From Opitutales bacterium (GTDB lineage: Bacteria; Verrucomicrobiota; Verrucomicrobiia; Opitutales; UBA953): 37,046 nucleotides of DNA. Position numbers and translations under genes: made by a program. A model generated the notes under the pieces. That model was given only the letters and a program-made list of their open reading frames with translations, was not told where the DNA came from and did no database searches. The stretch is taken from the NCBI GenBank assembly GCA_024697185.1, contig JAILGB010000019.1:1-37046 (forward strand), read 5' to 3'. Numbering within the stretch: position 1 is the stretch's first letter; each line of letters starts with the position of its first letter. Positions 26,339 through 33,503 of the stretch are shown piece after piece.

Positions 26339-27913
26339 TTATTCTTGCCAGATAAAACCGTAATCGCTGAGGATGCGGCCGTCGAGGCGGTGGACTTTGG
26401 ATCGGGTGACGGCGACATCGTATGCCGCCTGGATAAGGGCGAGGCGCGCGCTGTCGAGGCTGTCCTGGGCGGAGATGACGTCTGTGAGCGAGCAGGCGCC
26501 GACATTGTATTTCGCGATTTGCGCTTCAAAGGCTTCGTGTTGCATGCTCAGGGATTTTTTTGCCGCATCGAGGCGTTCCCGCGCGGCTTCTTCCGCACGC
26601 CAGGCGGCGCGGGCGTTGAACATGGCGCTTTGTTCCGCCTGTGCGATGGCGAGCGTCGCGCTCTCGCGGGAACGCACCGCCTGGCGGAGGGCAGCCCGGC
26701 TCGCCCTGAAACCGACCGGCATCGAGAGTCTCAGCCCGGCGGAAAGATTGTAGCCGGTGCGGTCCGCGACGCCGCCGACGGCATAACGGGGCGAACTTTC
26801 GCGTCCGCTGGCTTCTGCGCCGAGGATGAGATCGAGATTGGCGCGGTCGTTGTCGCGGGCGACATCGATGTCGATGTCCGCTTTTTCGCGTTCGAGTTCC
26901 CGGATGCGGGATTCGATGTCAAAGGCGCGCACCTGCCGGATCCAGGATTGGAACTCCGGCATCGGCGTCCCGGCGTCGTCGAGCAGGGAGGAGACCTGAT
27001 AGACTTCGAGACTTTCGCTTCCCGTCTGCCCGAGGATTTTGCGCAGGGCGTCGTCCGCGTCCTGGACAGACTGCCTTGCGGAGACGAGGGAGACGCGACG
27101 GCTGGCGACATCGGCTTCGGCGCGGAGGATGTCTTCTTTTGTCGCGGATTTGAGCGTGCGCTTTTTCTTTGTCTGTTCCAAAACCAGCTCGGCGTAGCGC
27201 AGCGAGGAGAGACGGGCGAAAATGAGGGCGTAGTTGGCGGAGAGGTTCCAGTAGGCGACCTCCGTGTTGTAAATGAGATCGAGCGTGTTTTCGCGCAGAT
27301 TGAGCGCGCTTTGGTCAATGTTCTTTTGCGCGCGCGCGACCGCGGCAAGATTGATCTCGCTGCCAAAACCTTTCAACAAGGGCTGGGCGATCTCGATACC
27401 GACCGACGCGCGGGAATCGGGATCGACAAAGGTGCCGGTGTTGTATTGGCGGTTAAAGCCGCTGTAAATCGTGGCGGTCGTTCCCGTCTGAAATTTTTTG
27501 TTGAGCGCGATTTCGTTGTTCCACGAATGCCCGTATGTGCCGCGACTCTGACTGCGCAAATAAGGCGTTCCCGTATTGTTGTAGGTGCTGGAGGCGGTCA
27601 AGGTCGGGTCAAACTGCGCATCCGCGATCTCGAGACTCTCCCGGACACGCTCGTGCTCCGTTTGGGTGACGAGCAGGCCCAGATTCTGTTTGAGCGCCAC
27701 GGGAACGGTGTCGGCGAGGGAAATCTTCTGACCGGCATTGACCAATTTTTTTACCTCGTCCGCCGTAACGGGTTTCACAAGCAGATTTTCCTTTTGGAGA
27801 CTCGTCGCCTGCGCGCTAAAAAGATCGACGGCGGAGGGCGCTTCCTCCGCGGGAACGGCAAGGAGCGCGGGAACGGCGATGTTGAGGGCGGCAAATAAAA
27901 AAAGGGGTCTCAT
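26339..27913 (-). CDS. TolC-family outer-membrane efflux protein
   Basis: The 524-residue protein has a cleavable signal (MRPLFLFAALNIAVPALLAV, then PAEE). It has two repeats of the outer-membrane efflux fold: QNLGLLVTQTEHERVRESLE to EIALNKKF in the first half and LRLSMPVGFRASRAALRQA, then QAEQSAMFNARAAWRAEEAA, in the second, with long helices carrying heptad patterns. It would form the outer-membrane tunnel for the adaptor encoded next. It is preceded by a near-consensus promoter and is probably translated from a leaderless mRNA. Confidence 0.9.
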   Translation of the reverse strand: MRPLFLFAALNIAVPALLAVPAEEAPSAVDLFSAQATSLQKENLLVKPVTADEVKKLVNAGQKISLADTVPVALKQNLGLLVTQTEHERVRESLEIADAQFDPTLTASSTYNNTGTPYLRSQSRGTYGHSWNNEIALNKKFQTGTTATIYSGFNRQYNTGTFVDPDSRASVGIEIAQPLLKGFGSEINLAAVARAQKNIDQSALNLRENTLDLIYNTEVAYWNLSANYALIFARLSSLRYAELVLEQTKKKRTLKSATKEDILRAEADVASRRVSLVSARQSVQDADDALRKILGQTGSESLEVYQVSSLLDDAGTPMPEFQSWIRQVRAFDIESRIRELEREKADIDIDVARDNDRANLDLILGAEASGRESSPRYAVGGVADRTGYNLSAGLRLSMPVGFRASRAALRQAVRSRESATLAIAQAEQSAMFNARAAWRAEEAARERLDAAKKSLSMQHEAFEAQIAKYNVGACSLTDVISAQDSLDSARLALIQAAYDVAVTRSKVHRLDGRILSDYGFIWQE

Positions 27914-27920
27914 CGCTCAC

Positions 27921-27949
27921 ATTATAGTTTTTTTAAAATCGGCTTGCAA
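27921..27949 (-). promoter_or_regulatory. Consensus leaderless promoter of the tolC-hlyD operon
   Basis: On the minus strand TTGCAA (27949-27944) and a perfect TATAAT (27926-27921) are spaced exactly 17 bp. The -10 box ends 7 nt before the ATG at 27913, so the expected first transcribed base is at or near the start codon. Confidence 0.75.
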
Positions 27950-27990
27950 AGGAAATAAAAATAGAATTTGCCCGACGAATAATAAAAAAT

Positions 27991-28019
27991 TTGAATTATC
28001 ATTTTTTTTGTGGTAAAAT
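27991..28019 (+). promoter_or_regulatory. Putative promoter of the H1-tailed protein gene
   Basis: TTGAAT (27991-27996) and TAAAAT (28014-28019) are spaced 17 bp. The predicted start near 28026 leaves a leader of about 43 nt with CGGAAAG upstream of the ATG, in contrast to the leaderless arrangement of neighbours. Confidence 0.6.
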
Positions 28020-28068
28020 AAAAATGAATTGAACTTTATTTATTACCATAACGGAAAGTTAAATTAAA

Positions 28069-28473
28069 ATGAAAAAAACAGTAAAGAAGACAGTAACGAA
28101 GAAATCGACCGGCACTAAGGCTGCGGCGACGAAAACGTCGGCAGTCAAAGCTGTTGCAAAAAAGGTTGTCGCCAAGGAAAGCCCGGCAAAAAAAGCCGAG
28201 ATTAAAGCCAAGGCCTCCAAAATCACTCGTGTTGTCGCTCATATTGACGTGGGATGGGGTCACGCGCTTTACATCCGCGGCGAGGGCGCCGGCTTGAGCT
28301 GGCAGCAGGGCGTGCCGATGATTTGCGAAAAAAACAACGAATGGCACTGGGTCGCCGAGACGGACATCAGCCCGATCGTCTTCAAAGTCCTCGTTGACGA
28401 CAAAATCTGGGCGCAGGGCGAAAACGTCACCATCAACGCCGGCGACGTTCACCTCTCCGAACCCAAGTTCTAA
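28069..28473 (+). CDS. Small protein with Lys/Ala-rich H1-like tail and beta-sandwich domain
   Basis: The 134-residue protein has two parts. Residues 1-52 are a basic Lys/Ala/Thr-rich tail like histone H1 or the bacterial Hc proteins. Residues 53-134 (VVAHIDVGWGHALYIRGEGA, WQQGVPMICEKNNEWHW, FKVLVDDKIWAQGENVTINA) look like an Ig/starch-binding-type beta-sandwich of the kind seen in glycogen- or starch-binding modules, with conserved Trp residues. A role bridging nucleic acid and a glycan or protein is possible but unproven. It stands alone with its own promoter and terminator, suggesting high expression. Confidence 0.8.
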   Translation: MKKTVKKTVTKKSTGTKAAATKTSAVKAVAKKVVAKESPAKKAEIKAKASKITRVVAHIDVGWGHALYIRGEGAGLSWQQGVPMICEKNNEWHWVAETDISPIVFKVLVDDKIWAQGENVTINAGDVHLSEPKF

Positions 28474-28496
28474 TAGCCGTAAAAAATTCCAAGGAT

Positions 28497-28536
28497 TGTT
28501 CCTCGAAATGCCTTTTCGGGGAACATCTTTTGTTTT
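28497..28536 (+). terminator. Terminator after the H1-tailed protein gene
   Basis: TGTTCCTCGAAA and TTTTCGGGGAACA (28497-28525) form a stem with one wobble, followed by TCTTTTGTTTT. Unlike most terminators here it has only a degenerate version of the motif. Confidence 0.7.
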
Positions 28537-28592
28537 GCCAATTTTAAAAAATTGACTTAAGATATATTTAAATTTCAGTTTTTATCCCCCAA

Positions 28593-28598
28593 TATAAA
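28593..28598 (+). promoter_or_regulatory. Possible -10 box of the sulfatase gene
   Basis: TATAAA ends 7 nt before the ATG at 28606, the same geometry as the leaderless genes, but no clear -35 is found at 17 bp. TTGACT at 28552 followed closely by AT-rich DNA offers another possible promoter with a longer leader. Confidence 0.35.
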
Positions 28599-28605
28599 TT
28601 CGACT

Positions 28606-30366
28606 ATGAATTTATCCCCTGTTTTTACCACAATTGCGCTTTCGGCGCTGGGCTGCGGTTTTGCCGTTGCCGCCGACAACCGCCCCAACATCATCTACAT
28701 TATGAGCGATGACCACGCCTATCAGGCGATTTCCGCCTACGGTCATCCGATCGGACAGCTGGCGCCGACGCCCAATATCGACCGCATCGCCAAGGACGGC
28801 GTGCTTTTTATGCGCAACTACTGCGCCAATTCGATTTCGGGTCCCTCCCGCGCCTGCATCGTCACGGGCAAGCATTCTCACGCCAACGGCTACATGAGCA
28901 ACGAATGGGGCGGATTTGACAACCGCCAGAACAACGTCGCCAAGGTTTTCCGCAAGAACGGCTATCAGACGAGTCTCGTCGGCAAATGGCACATCCCGGC
29001 GGACCCGACAGGCTTTGACAGCTGGCAGGTCTTCTTGGGTCAGGGCGTCTATGTCAACCCGGATCTGCATTGCGGCAACATCGCCGGACGCGTTCCCGCG
29101 GGAACGCCGGTCAATTTTGGCGGGCAGATCGTCCGCACCAACAAAAACGGTGTCGCCGTCCCGACAGGCTATTCGACCGAGATCGTGACCTCGCGCGCCA
29201 TCGAATGGCTCGAAAACGAACGCGACAGGGAAAAACCCTTCTTCTTCATGGTGCACTACAAGGCGCCGCACCGCAACTGGATTCCCAAGGCAAAAAATTA
29301 TAACCGCTACGACAACGTCAAGTTCCCGGAGCCCAAAAACTTTTTTGACAACTATCAGGGACGCCAGGCGGCAAAAGAACAGGATATGTCACTCCTCTGG
29401 ACCATGCGCTGGGAAGAGGACCTTAAACTTTTCCCGAGCAAGGACCGCCACGAATTTGTCCGCGGAACCCTGCCGCCGCGCATGAGCAAGGAACAGCGCC
29501 AGGAATTTTACGATGCCTACGCGGCAAAAAATGACGCGTTCTTTGACGCAGGCATCTGCACCCGCGAAGAATGGGAAGAATGGCGCAAACACCGCAGCGA
29601 TCCGAAATGGCTCGCCGCCAACGAAAAAAAACTGAGAGAGTTCCAAAGCTGGGCTTATCAGCGCTACCTCCAAGACTATCTCGGCACCATTTGCGGCGTC
29701 GATGAAGGCGTCGGCGAAATCCTCGACTATCTCAAAAAGAGCGGACTCGACAAAAACACTATCGTCTGTTACGCCTCCGACCAAGGATTTTACCTCGGCG
29801 AACACGGCTGGTTTGACAAACGCTTCGCCTACGAAGAATCCTTCCGTATGCCGATGATGATGGCGGGACCGGGTATCGCACGCGGCAAAAAAATCGAACA
29901 GCTCACCCAAAATATCGACTTCGCGCCGACATTCCTCGATCTCGCAGGCATCGCCGCGCCCGAGGAAATGCAAGGAGAGTCCTTCAAGGAACTCCTCGAC
30001 GGCGAAATCCACCCCGACTGGCGCAACTCGCTCTACTACCAATACTACGAGTTCCCCGCCGAACACTGGGTCAAACGCCATTGCGCCGTCAATTTCCGCT
30101 CCCATGACGGAAAAGAAGACTGGAAACTCGTTCATTTTTACAAGGAAGATCTCTGGGAACTCTACAATCTCAAAAACGATCCTACGGAAATGAAAAACAT
30201 CTACGGCGCCCCGGGAACACAAAAAGTGACCGAAATGCTCAAAGCGGAGATGACCCGCCTGCAAGCAAAATACAAAGTGCCGGCAGAATACGTCAGACCG
30301 GGCGTGGCGCGTCGCAACGACGACGATCTCAGCCTCACCGAAGACCTCCGCAAACCGACGGAATAA
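28606..30366 (+). CDS. Secreted sulfatase (S1-like), Ser-type
   Basis: The 586-residue exported arylsulfatase-family enzyme has a signal peptide (first about 22 residues, ending AVAA), then PNIIYIMSDDHAYQA with the calcium-binding Asp pair. The sulfatase signature is SGPSRACIVTGKHSH with Ser at residue 78 in the position of the modified residue (S-x-P-x-R, 78-82). A later block YASDQGFYLGEHGWFDKR carries metal ligands. Ser-type sulfatases are activated by radical-SAM anSME, not by FGE; no anSME is in the window. Likely substrates are sulfated glycans such as mucins or algal polymers (inference). It is monocistronic with a strong terminator. Confidence 0.93.
   Translation: MNLSPVFTTIALSALGCGFAVAADNRPNIIYIMSDDHAYQAISAYGHPIGQLAPTPNIDRIAKDGVLFMRNYCANSISGPSRACIVTGKHSHANGYMSNEWGGFDNRQNNVAKVFRKNGYQTSLVGKWHIPADPTGFDSWQVFLGQGVYVNPDLHCGNIAGRVPAGTPVNFGGQIVRTNKNGVAVPTGYSTEIVTSRAIEWLENERDREKPFFFMVHYKAPHRNWIPKAKNYNRYDNVKFPEPKNFFDNYQGRQAAKEQDMSLLWTMRWEEDLKLFPSKDRHEFVRGTLPPRMSKEQRQEFYDAYAAKNDAFFDAGICTREEWEEWRKHRSDPKWLAANEKKLREFQSWAYQRYLQDYLGTICGVDEGVGEILDYLKKSGLDKNTIVCYASDQGFYLGEHGWFDKRFAYEESFRMPMMMAGPGIARGKKIEQLTQNIDFAPTFLDLAGIAAPEEMQGESFKELLDGEIHPDWRNSLYYQYYEFPAEHWVKRHCAVNFRSHDGKEDWKLVHFYKEDLWELYNLKNDPTEMKNIYGAPGTQKVTEMLKAEMTRLQAKYKVPAEYVRPGVARRNDDDLSLTEDLRKPTE
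29091..29106. repeat. Full 16-bp palindrome of the motif inside the sulfatase gene
   Basis: CGTTCCCGCGGGAACG, two motif copies fused head to head, encodes VPAGT in frame. Confidence 0.95.
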
Positions 30367-30390
30367 ATCCCTTCCGACAATCCAAAAAAG

Positions 30391-30426
30391 GCGTTCCCGT
30401 GAAACCCGCGGGAACGCTTTTTTTTT
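30391..30426 (+). terminator. Terminator of inverted motif copies after the sulfatase gene
   Basis: GCGTTCCCG (30391-30399) and CGGGAACGC (30409-30417) form a 9-bp perfect stem with a 9-nt loop and nine T. Confidence 0.9.
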
Positions 30427-30435
30427 GCGGGAACG

Positions 30436-30482
30436 GCGGAATTGAGACACAAAGGGAACGAAGGACACAAAGGTTTTTTGTT
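30436..30482 (+). repeat. Inverted repeat R2, left arm
   Basis: GGCGGAATTGAGACAC, AAAGGGAACGAAGGACAC and AAAGGTTTTTTG match the reverse complement of 30746-30797 with only a few differences. The two arms are about 260 bp apart. Confidence 0.8.
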
Positions 30483-30523
30483 TTGGGTTTGAGGGAAGCG
30501 GGGGAGCGGGGTTGCGGGAACGG

Positions 30524-30561
30524 AGTTTTTAGGATTTAAGATTTTGTTTGGGTTTCGCGGG
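30524..30561 (+). repeat. R1-related fragment
   Basis: TTTTTAGGATTTAAGATTTT, GTTTGGGTTTCGCGG and a GGGAACG word resemble 36482-36521 in the same order. Confidence 0.5.
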
Positions 30562-30582
30562 AACGCGGGAAGTCCCAAAAAA

Positions 30583-30717
30583 AATCTCTGAGCCTCTGTG
30601 TCTCTGTATTAAAAACAAAAGCGCGCGTTCCCGCGTTCCCAAATAAAAACTCCCTTTTCGTTCCCGCTAACCCCAATCTTTAAATCCTCCAATCTGTGGA
30701 TAATTTTGTTCCCGCGG
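30583..30717 (-). repeat. Dispersed intergenic repeat R1, inverted copy
   Basis: Read on the minus strand this gives GGGAACAAAATTATCCACAG, ATTGGAGGATTTAAAGATTG, GGGAACG words, CTTTTGTTTTTAA and TACAGAGACACAGAGG, the same module order as 484-580. It includes a perfect DnaA-box 9-mer at 30695-30703. Confidence 0.75.
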
Positions 30718-30745
30718 TATGCGTTCCCGCGTTCCCGCCAAGGTC

Positions 30746-30797
30746 AAACAAAACCTTTGTGTCCTTCGTTCCCTTCGTGTCTCAATTCTGCCGTTCC
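30746..30797 (-). repeat. Inverted repeat R2, right arm
   Basis: AAACCTTTGTGTCCTTCGTT and CCCTTCGTGTCTCAATTCTG are the reverse complement of the left arm at 30436-30482. Confidence 0.8.
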
Positions 30798-30830
30798 CGC
30801 GGCACGCTTCCTTTAATCTTCCTTTATCTC

Positions 30831-30859
30831 TTGCGGGACTTTTTGCGGCTGTTTAGAAT
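30831..30859 (+). promoter_or_regulatory. Putative leaderless promoter of holA
   Basis: TTGCGG (30831-30836) and TAGAAT (30854-30859) are spaced 17 bp, with the -10 box ending 6 nt before the ATG at 30866. Confidence 0.62.
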
Positions 30860-30865
30860 GTTTTT

Positions 30866-32023
30866 ATGGCTCGGGCAAAAAAAGCAAATGAGGTGGAAAT
30901 CCCCTCGGAGATTCCGGAGGGTTACGGCTTTATTGTTTTTTACGGCAACGACGATTTTTTGCTCAATCGTGCGGCGAGTGAGCGTTGGGAGCGCGAGAGT
31001 GCGGAGGCTTTTGACGAGATGTCCAAGGAGATTGTCGAGGGCACGGCTTTGCGTGTTGACGACATTGCCGGGATAACGGCGCGTTTTGCCGATGCCGCGG
31101 GCACGATGCCGATGTTCGGGGGCAAAAAATATGTCTGGTTGCGCAATGTCAACTGGTTTTCGGACGGTCAGCTCGGCTCTTCGGAAAAAGCCGCGGCGGG
31201 CGTCGCCAATCTGCTCCGCTCGGCGCAAACGGCGGATCCCGAGGGCGTCTGCATCATCGTCTCGATCCTTAGCCCGAACGAAAAGCGGACAACGACAAAA
31301 AAGTTTTTTAACCTCGCGCGGGAACTCTGTCCGGTCGGCGGGAACGAAAATGCGGAGCAGCTCGGCGCCGCGCTCGAGGAGGAGGCCAAACGGCTCGGCG
31401 TCACGATTATGCCCGACGCGGCAAAACTGCTCGCGACAAAGGTCAACAACAGCACGCGCATGAGTTATGTCGAGTTGGAAAAACTCGCCTGTTATGTCGG
31501 CGCGGGTGGTGAGATCGATGACAAAATCGTTCTCGAAATGGTCCCCGTTTTTGGCGAGGGCGATTTTTTTGAACCCGTCGAAATTTTTTTTGGCGGCAAT
31601 TTGCAGGAGACGCTCGCCTCGCTCAAGCGTTATTTTTTTAACAACGACTCGGCGCGTCCGCTCTTGACCTCGATGCAGCGTCGCGTCAGTCTGCTGATCC
31701 AGTTGCAGTCCTTGGCGGCGACAAAAAAAATCAGCATCAGCGAGCGTTACGGTGTCAACAAGGCGGGCTTTGAGCGGGCGGCGGAAATCTTTTTGCCGAT
31801 GTATGGCGGGAACGACGAAAAATCCCCCTACAATGTTTTTTCGCAAAATCCCTGGTATCTCGGCAGCAAGGTCGCAGCCCGGACTTTTGCGATTCCCGGG
31901 ATGAATCTCAAGCGGCTGATCGACTGGCAGTTGGCGTTGATGCGGGCGTTTGAGTCTCTGATCGCGCGTCCAAAGGAGGATGAGGCGGTCATGTGCGAGC
32001 TTGTCACGGAATGTCTCGGCTGA
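30866..32023 (+). CDS. holA: DNA polymerase III delta subunit
   Basis: This clamp-loader delta subunit of 385 residues opens the sliding clamp. Features of the HolA family: an opening YGFIVFYGNDDFLLNRAA (degenerate P-loop region), GTMPMFGGKKYVWLRNVNWF, CIIVSILSPNEKRTTTKKFF, a central LEKLACYVGAGGEIDDKIV and the C-terminal collar (NPWYLGSKVAARTF, LKRLIDWQLALMRAFESLIA). Divergence from E. coli HolA is large, as usual. It opens the plus-strand cluster running to murF, but the next gene has its own promoter. Codons here are T/G-rich. Confidence 0.88.
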   Translation: MARAKKANEVEIPSEIPEGYGFIVFYGNDDFLLNRAASERWERESAEAFDEMSKEIVEGTALRVDDIAGITARFADAAGTMPMFGGKKYVWLRNVNWFSDGQLGSSEKAAAGVANLLRSAQTADPEGVCIIVSILSPNEKRTTTKKFFNLARELCPVGGNENAEQLGAALEEEAKRLGVTIMPDAAKLLATKVNNSTRMSYVELEKLACYVGAGGEIDDKIVLEMVPVFGEGDFFEPVEIFFGGNLQETLASLKRYFFNNDSARPLLTSMQRRVSLLIQLQSLAATKKISISERYGVNKAGFERAAEIFLPMYGGNDEKSPYNVFSQNPWYLGSKVAARTFAIPGMNLKRLIDWQLALMRAFESLIARPKEDEAVMCELVTECLG

Positions 32024-32044
32024 GCCGTGCGCGCGTGCGGCGCG

Positions 32045-32073
32045 TTGCGGGAACGTTTTTTTTAAATTAAAAT
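32045..32073 (+). promoter_or_regulatory. Putative leaderless promoter of the YvlD-like gene
   Basis: TTGCGG (32045-32050) and TAAAAT (32068-32073) are spaced 17 bp, with the -10 box ending 6 nt before the ATG at 32080. The -35 overlaps a GCGGGAACG word. Confidence 0.62.
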
Positions 32074-32079
32074 GGGTGT

Positions 32080-32634
32080 ATGAGCAAGACGGTTTCAAAT
32101 TCTTTGGTGGCTTATTTTCGCGATGTCGCGATTATTGCCTGCGGCGTTTGGGCGGCGGCGTTCATGGTGCAGGGGATTCCCCAAAATCTCGGGCTGATCT
32201 TTTTTGCGTCGTGCCTGATCAGTTTTTTGAACGCGTTTTTGCGTCCCTTGCTGATCGCCAAGCTTTTGCCCTTGGTGATCGCCTTTGTCGTCGGCACCGC
32301 CATTACAAATTTCAAGGCGTTGGCGGGTAAAATCGTTTGGGTGGTCGTCTTGTCGGTTTTGGCGCTGTGGCTGATTAACGGTTTTATTTTTTGGGTGGCG
32401 TTTTTCTTGGCGGGAGCCAAGATTCTTTTTGGAGCGGCGCTTTGGGGCTCGGTCTGGACGAGTCTGGCGACTTTGTTTATCTGCGCGTTTTTCGGCATCC
32501 GCCGCGAAAATCTCAGCCAGTTGATTTTTAACCATCTCGCGGGAACGCCCGGACAGTCGCCGGAGCAGCCCGAAGCGTCCGCGGAGCGTCGGGAACGCCG
32601 TCGCGGGAACGACGATGATGTCATCGATATTTGA
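32080..32634 (+). CDS. YvlD/phage-holin-4-like membrane protein
   Basis: The 184-residue inner-membrane protein has about four transmembrane helices in the first 140 residues. The segment FFASCLISFLNAFLRPLLI fits the family once named phage holin family 4 (YvlD-like), which is chromosomal and of unknown function. The C-terminal tail is charged and disordered (RRERRRGNDDDVIDI) and contains three GGGAACG words. It is followed by lpxI after 6 nt, so probably one operon. Confidence 0.8.
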   Translation: MSKTVSNSLVAYFRDVAIIACGVWAAAFMVQGIPQNLGLIFFASCLISFLNAFLRPLLIAKLLPLVIAFVVGTAITNFKALAGKIVWVVVLSVLALWLINGFIFWVAFFLAGAKILFGAALWGSVWTSLATLFICAFFGIRRENLSQLIFNHLAGTPGQSPEQPEASAERRERRRGNDDDVIDI

Positions 32635-32640
32635 TTTTTT

Positions 32641-33486
32641 ATGATTTCGCGTTTTTTGCCACAAGATTTTGATCCCGCGGGAATGCTCACGCTGCTTTCC
32701 GGCCGTGGCGCCTATCCGCGCATCTTGGCGGAGCGTGCGCGCGCGGCGGGGATTCCGCTCTCTTTGGTCGCGATCGAAGGCGATATTGATGAGGATTTTG
32801 TGGCGTCGTTCCCGCGGGAACGCGTCGTGACGATAAAACTCGGTCAGCTGGGACATTTTTTGAAGGCTTTGCAGGAGCTCCGCTCGCGTTATTTTGTTAT
32901 GTGCGGGCAGGTGGCGCCCAAGCGGCTTTTTGGCGGTTTGAGTCTCGATTTGAAGGCGGCGCTGATTTGGGCGAAACTCAAGGAGCGCAACGCGCACACG
33001 ATTTTTGGCGCGGTCTCCGATGAGGCGGCGAAGCTCGGCGTGCAACAGTTGGACGCCCGCGCGTTCATGGATGCGGAGATGCCGACGCCCGGCTGCATGG
33101 TCGGCAAAGCCAAGGACATCGATCCCGAAGAGCTCGCCTACGGCATTCACATCGCCAAGGAATGCGCGCGCCTCGACATCGGGCAGGGCGTCGTCGTCGC
33201 GGGCGGCACCGTCACCGCGGTCGAAGCCTACGAGGGTACCGACAAAATGCTGCGCCGTTGCGCGGAGATTCCCAAAAAAGATCCGCTTTTTGTCAAAACC
33301 GTCAAGCCCGGTCACGATTACCGTTTCGATGTGCCGTGCTTTGGACTCCGCACGCTCGAATCCCTCGAGATCGGCGGGATCCGCAAAGTCGCGCTCCAGG
33401 TCGATAACGCCGTGATGCTCGAAAAAGAAAAAGTGCTCGCCGAGGCAGCCCGCCGCGGGATCACGATCGTCGGCTACGAGGCTTGA
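32641..33486 (+). CDS. lpxI: UDP-2,3-diacylglucosamine diphosphatase LpxI
   Basis: This peripheral enzyme of 281 residues hydrolyses UDP-2,3-diacylglucosamine to lipid X in lipid A synthesis, replacing LpxH. The family pattern is visible: LTLLSGRGAYPRILAERARA, GQLGHFLKALQE, FGAVSDEAAKLG and VVAGGTVTAVEAYEGTDKML with the acidic residues of the catalytic domain. It is cotranscribed with the YvlD-like gene and lgt, a small envelope cluster. Codon bias drifts from T/G-rich in the first half to C/A-rich in the second. A full 16-bp motif palindrome lies at 32807-32822 (FPRER in frame). Confidence 0.92.
   Translation: MISRFLPQDFDPAGMLTLLSGRGAYPRILAERARAAGIPLSLVAIEGDIDEDFVASFPRERVVTIKLGQLGHFLKALQELRSRYFVMCGQVAPKRLFGGLSLDLKAALIWAKLKERNAHTIFGAVSDEAAKLGVQQLDARAFMDAEMPTPGCMVGKAKDIDPEELAYGIHIAKECARLDIGQGVVVAGGTVTAVEAYEGTDKMLRRCAEIPKKDPLFVKTVKPGHDYRFDVPCFGLRTLESLEIGGIRKVALQVDNAVMLEKEKVLAEAARRGITIVGYEA
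32807..32822. repeat. Full 16-bp palindrome of the motif inside lpxI
   Basis: CGTTCCCGCGGGAACG, read in a different frame from the sulfatase and murF copies (FPRER). Confidence 0.95.
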
Positions 33487-33503
33487 GCGCGGACAAGATT
33501 TTT

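Larger units (their letters stand above)
30367..30865. other. Repeat-rich intergenic mosaic
   Basis: This 499-bp stretch has no gene. It holds the sulfatase terminator, R2 (30436-30482), a short R1 fragment (30524-30561), an inverted R1 copy with DnaA box (30583-30717), an inverted R2 copy (30746-30797), about 15 GGGAACG/CGTTCCC words and the holA promoter. Because R2 flanks the block in inverted orientation, the region could fold into a large stem. Confidence 0.8.

Noticed and set aside
26332-26529. N-terminal extension of the HlyD-like protein
   Set aside because: It overlaps the end of tolC and is Ser/Arg/Thr-rich; the ATG at 26331 begins a proper lipoprotein signal.
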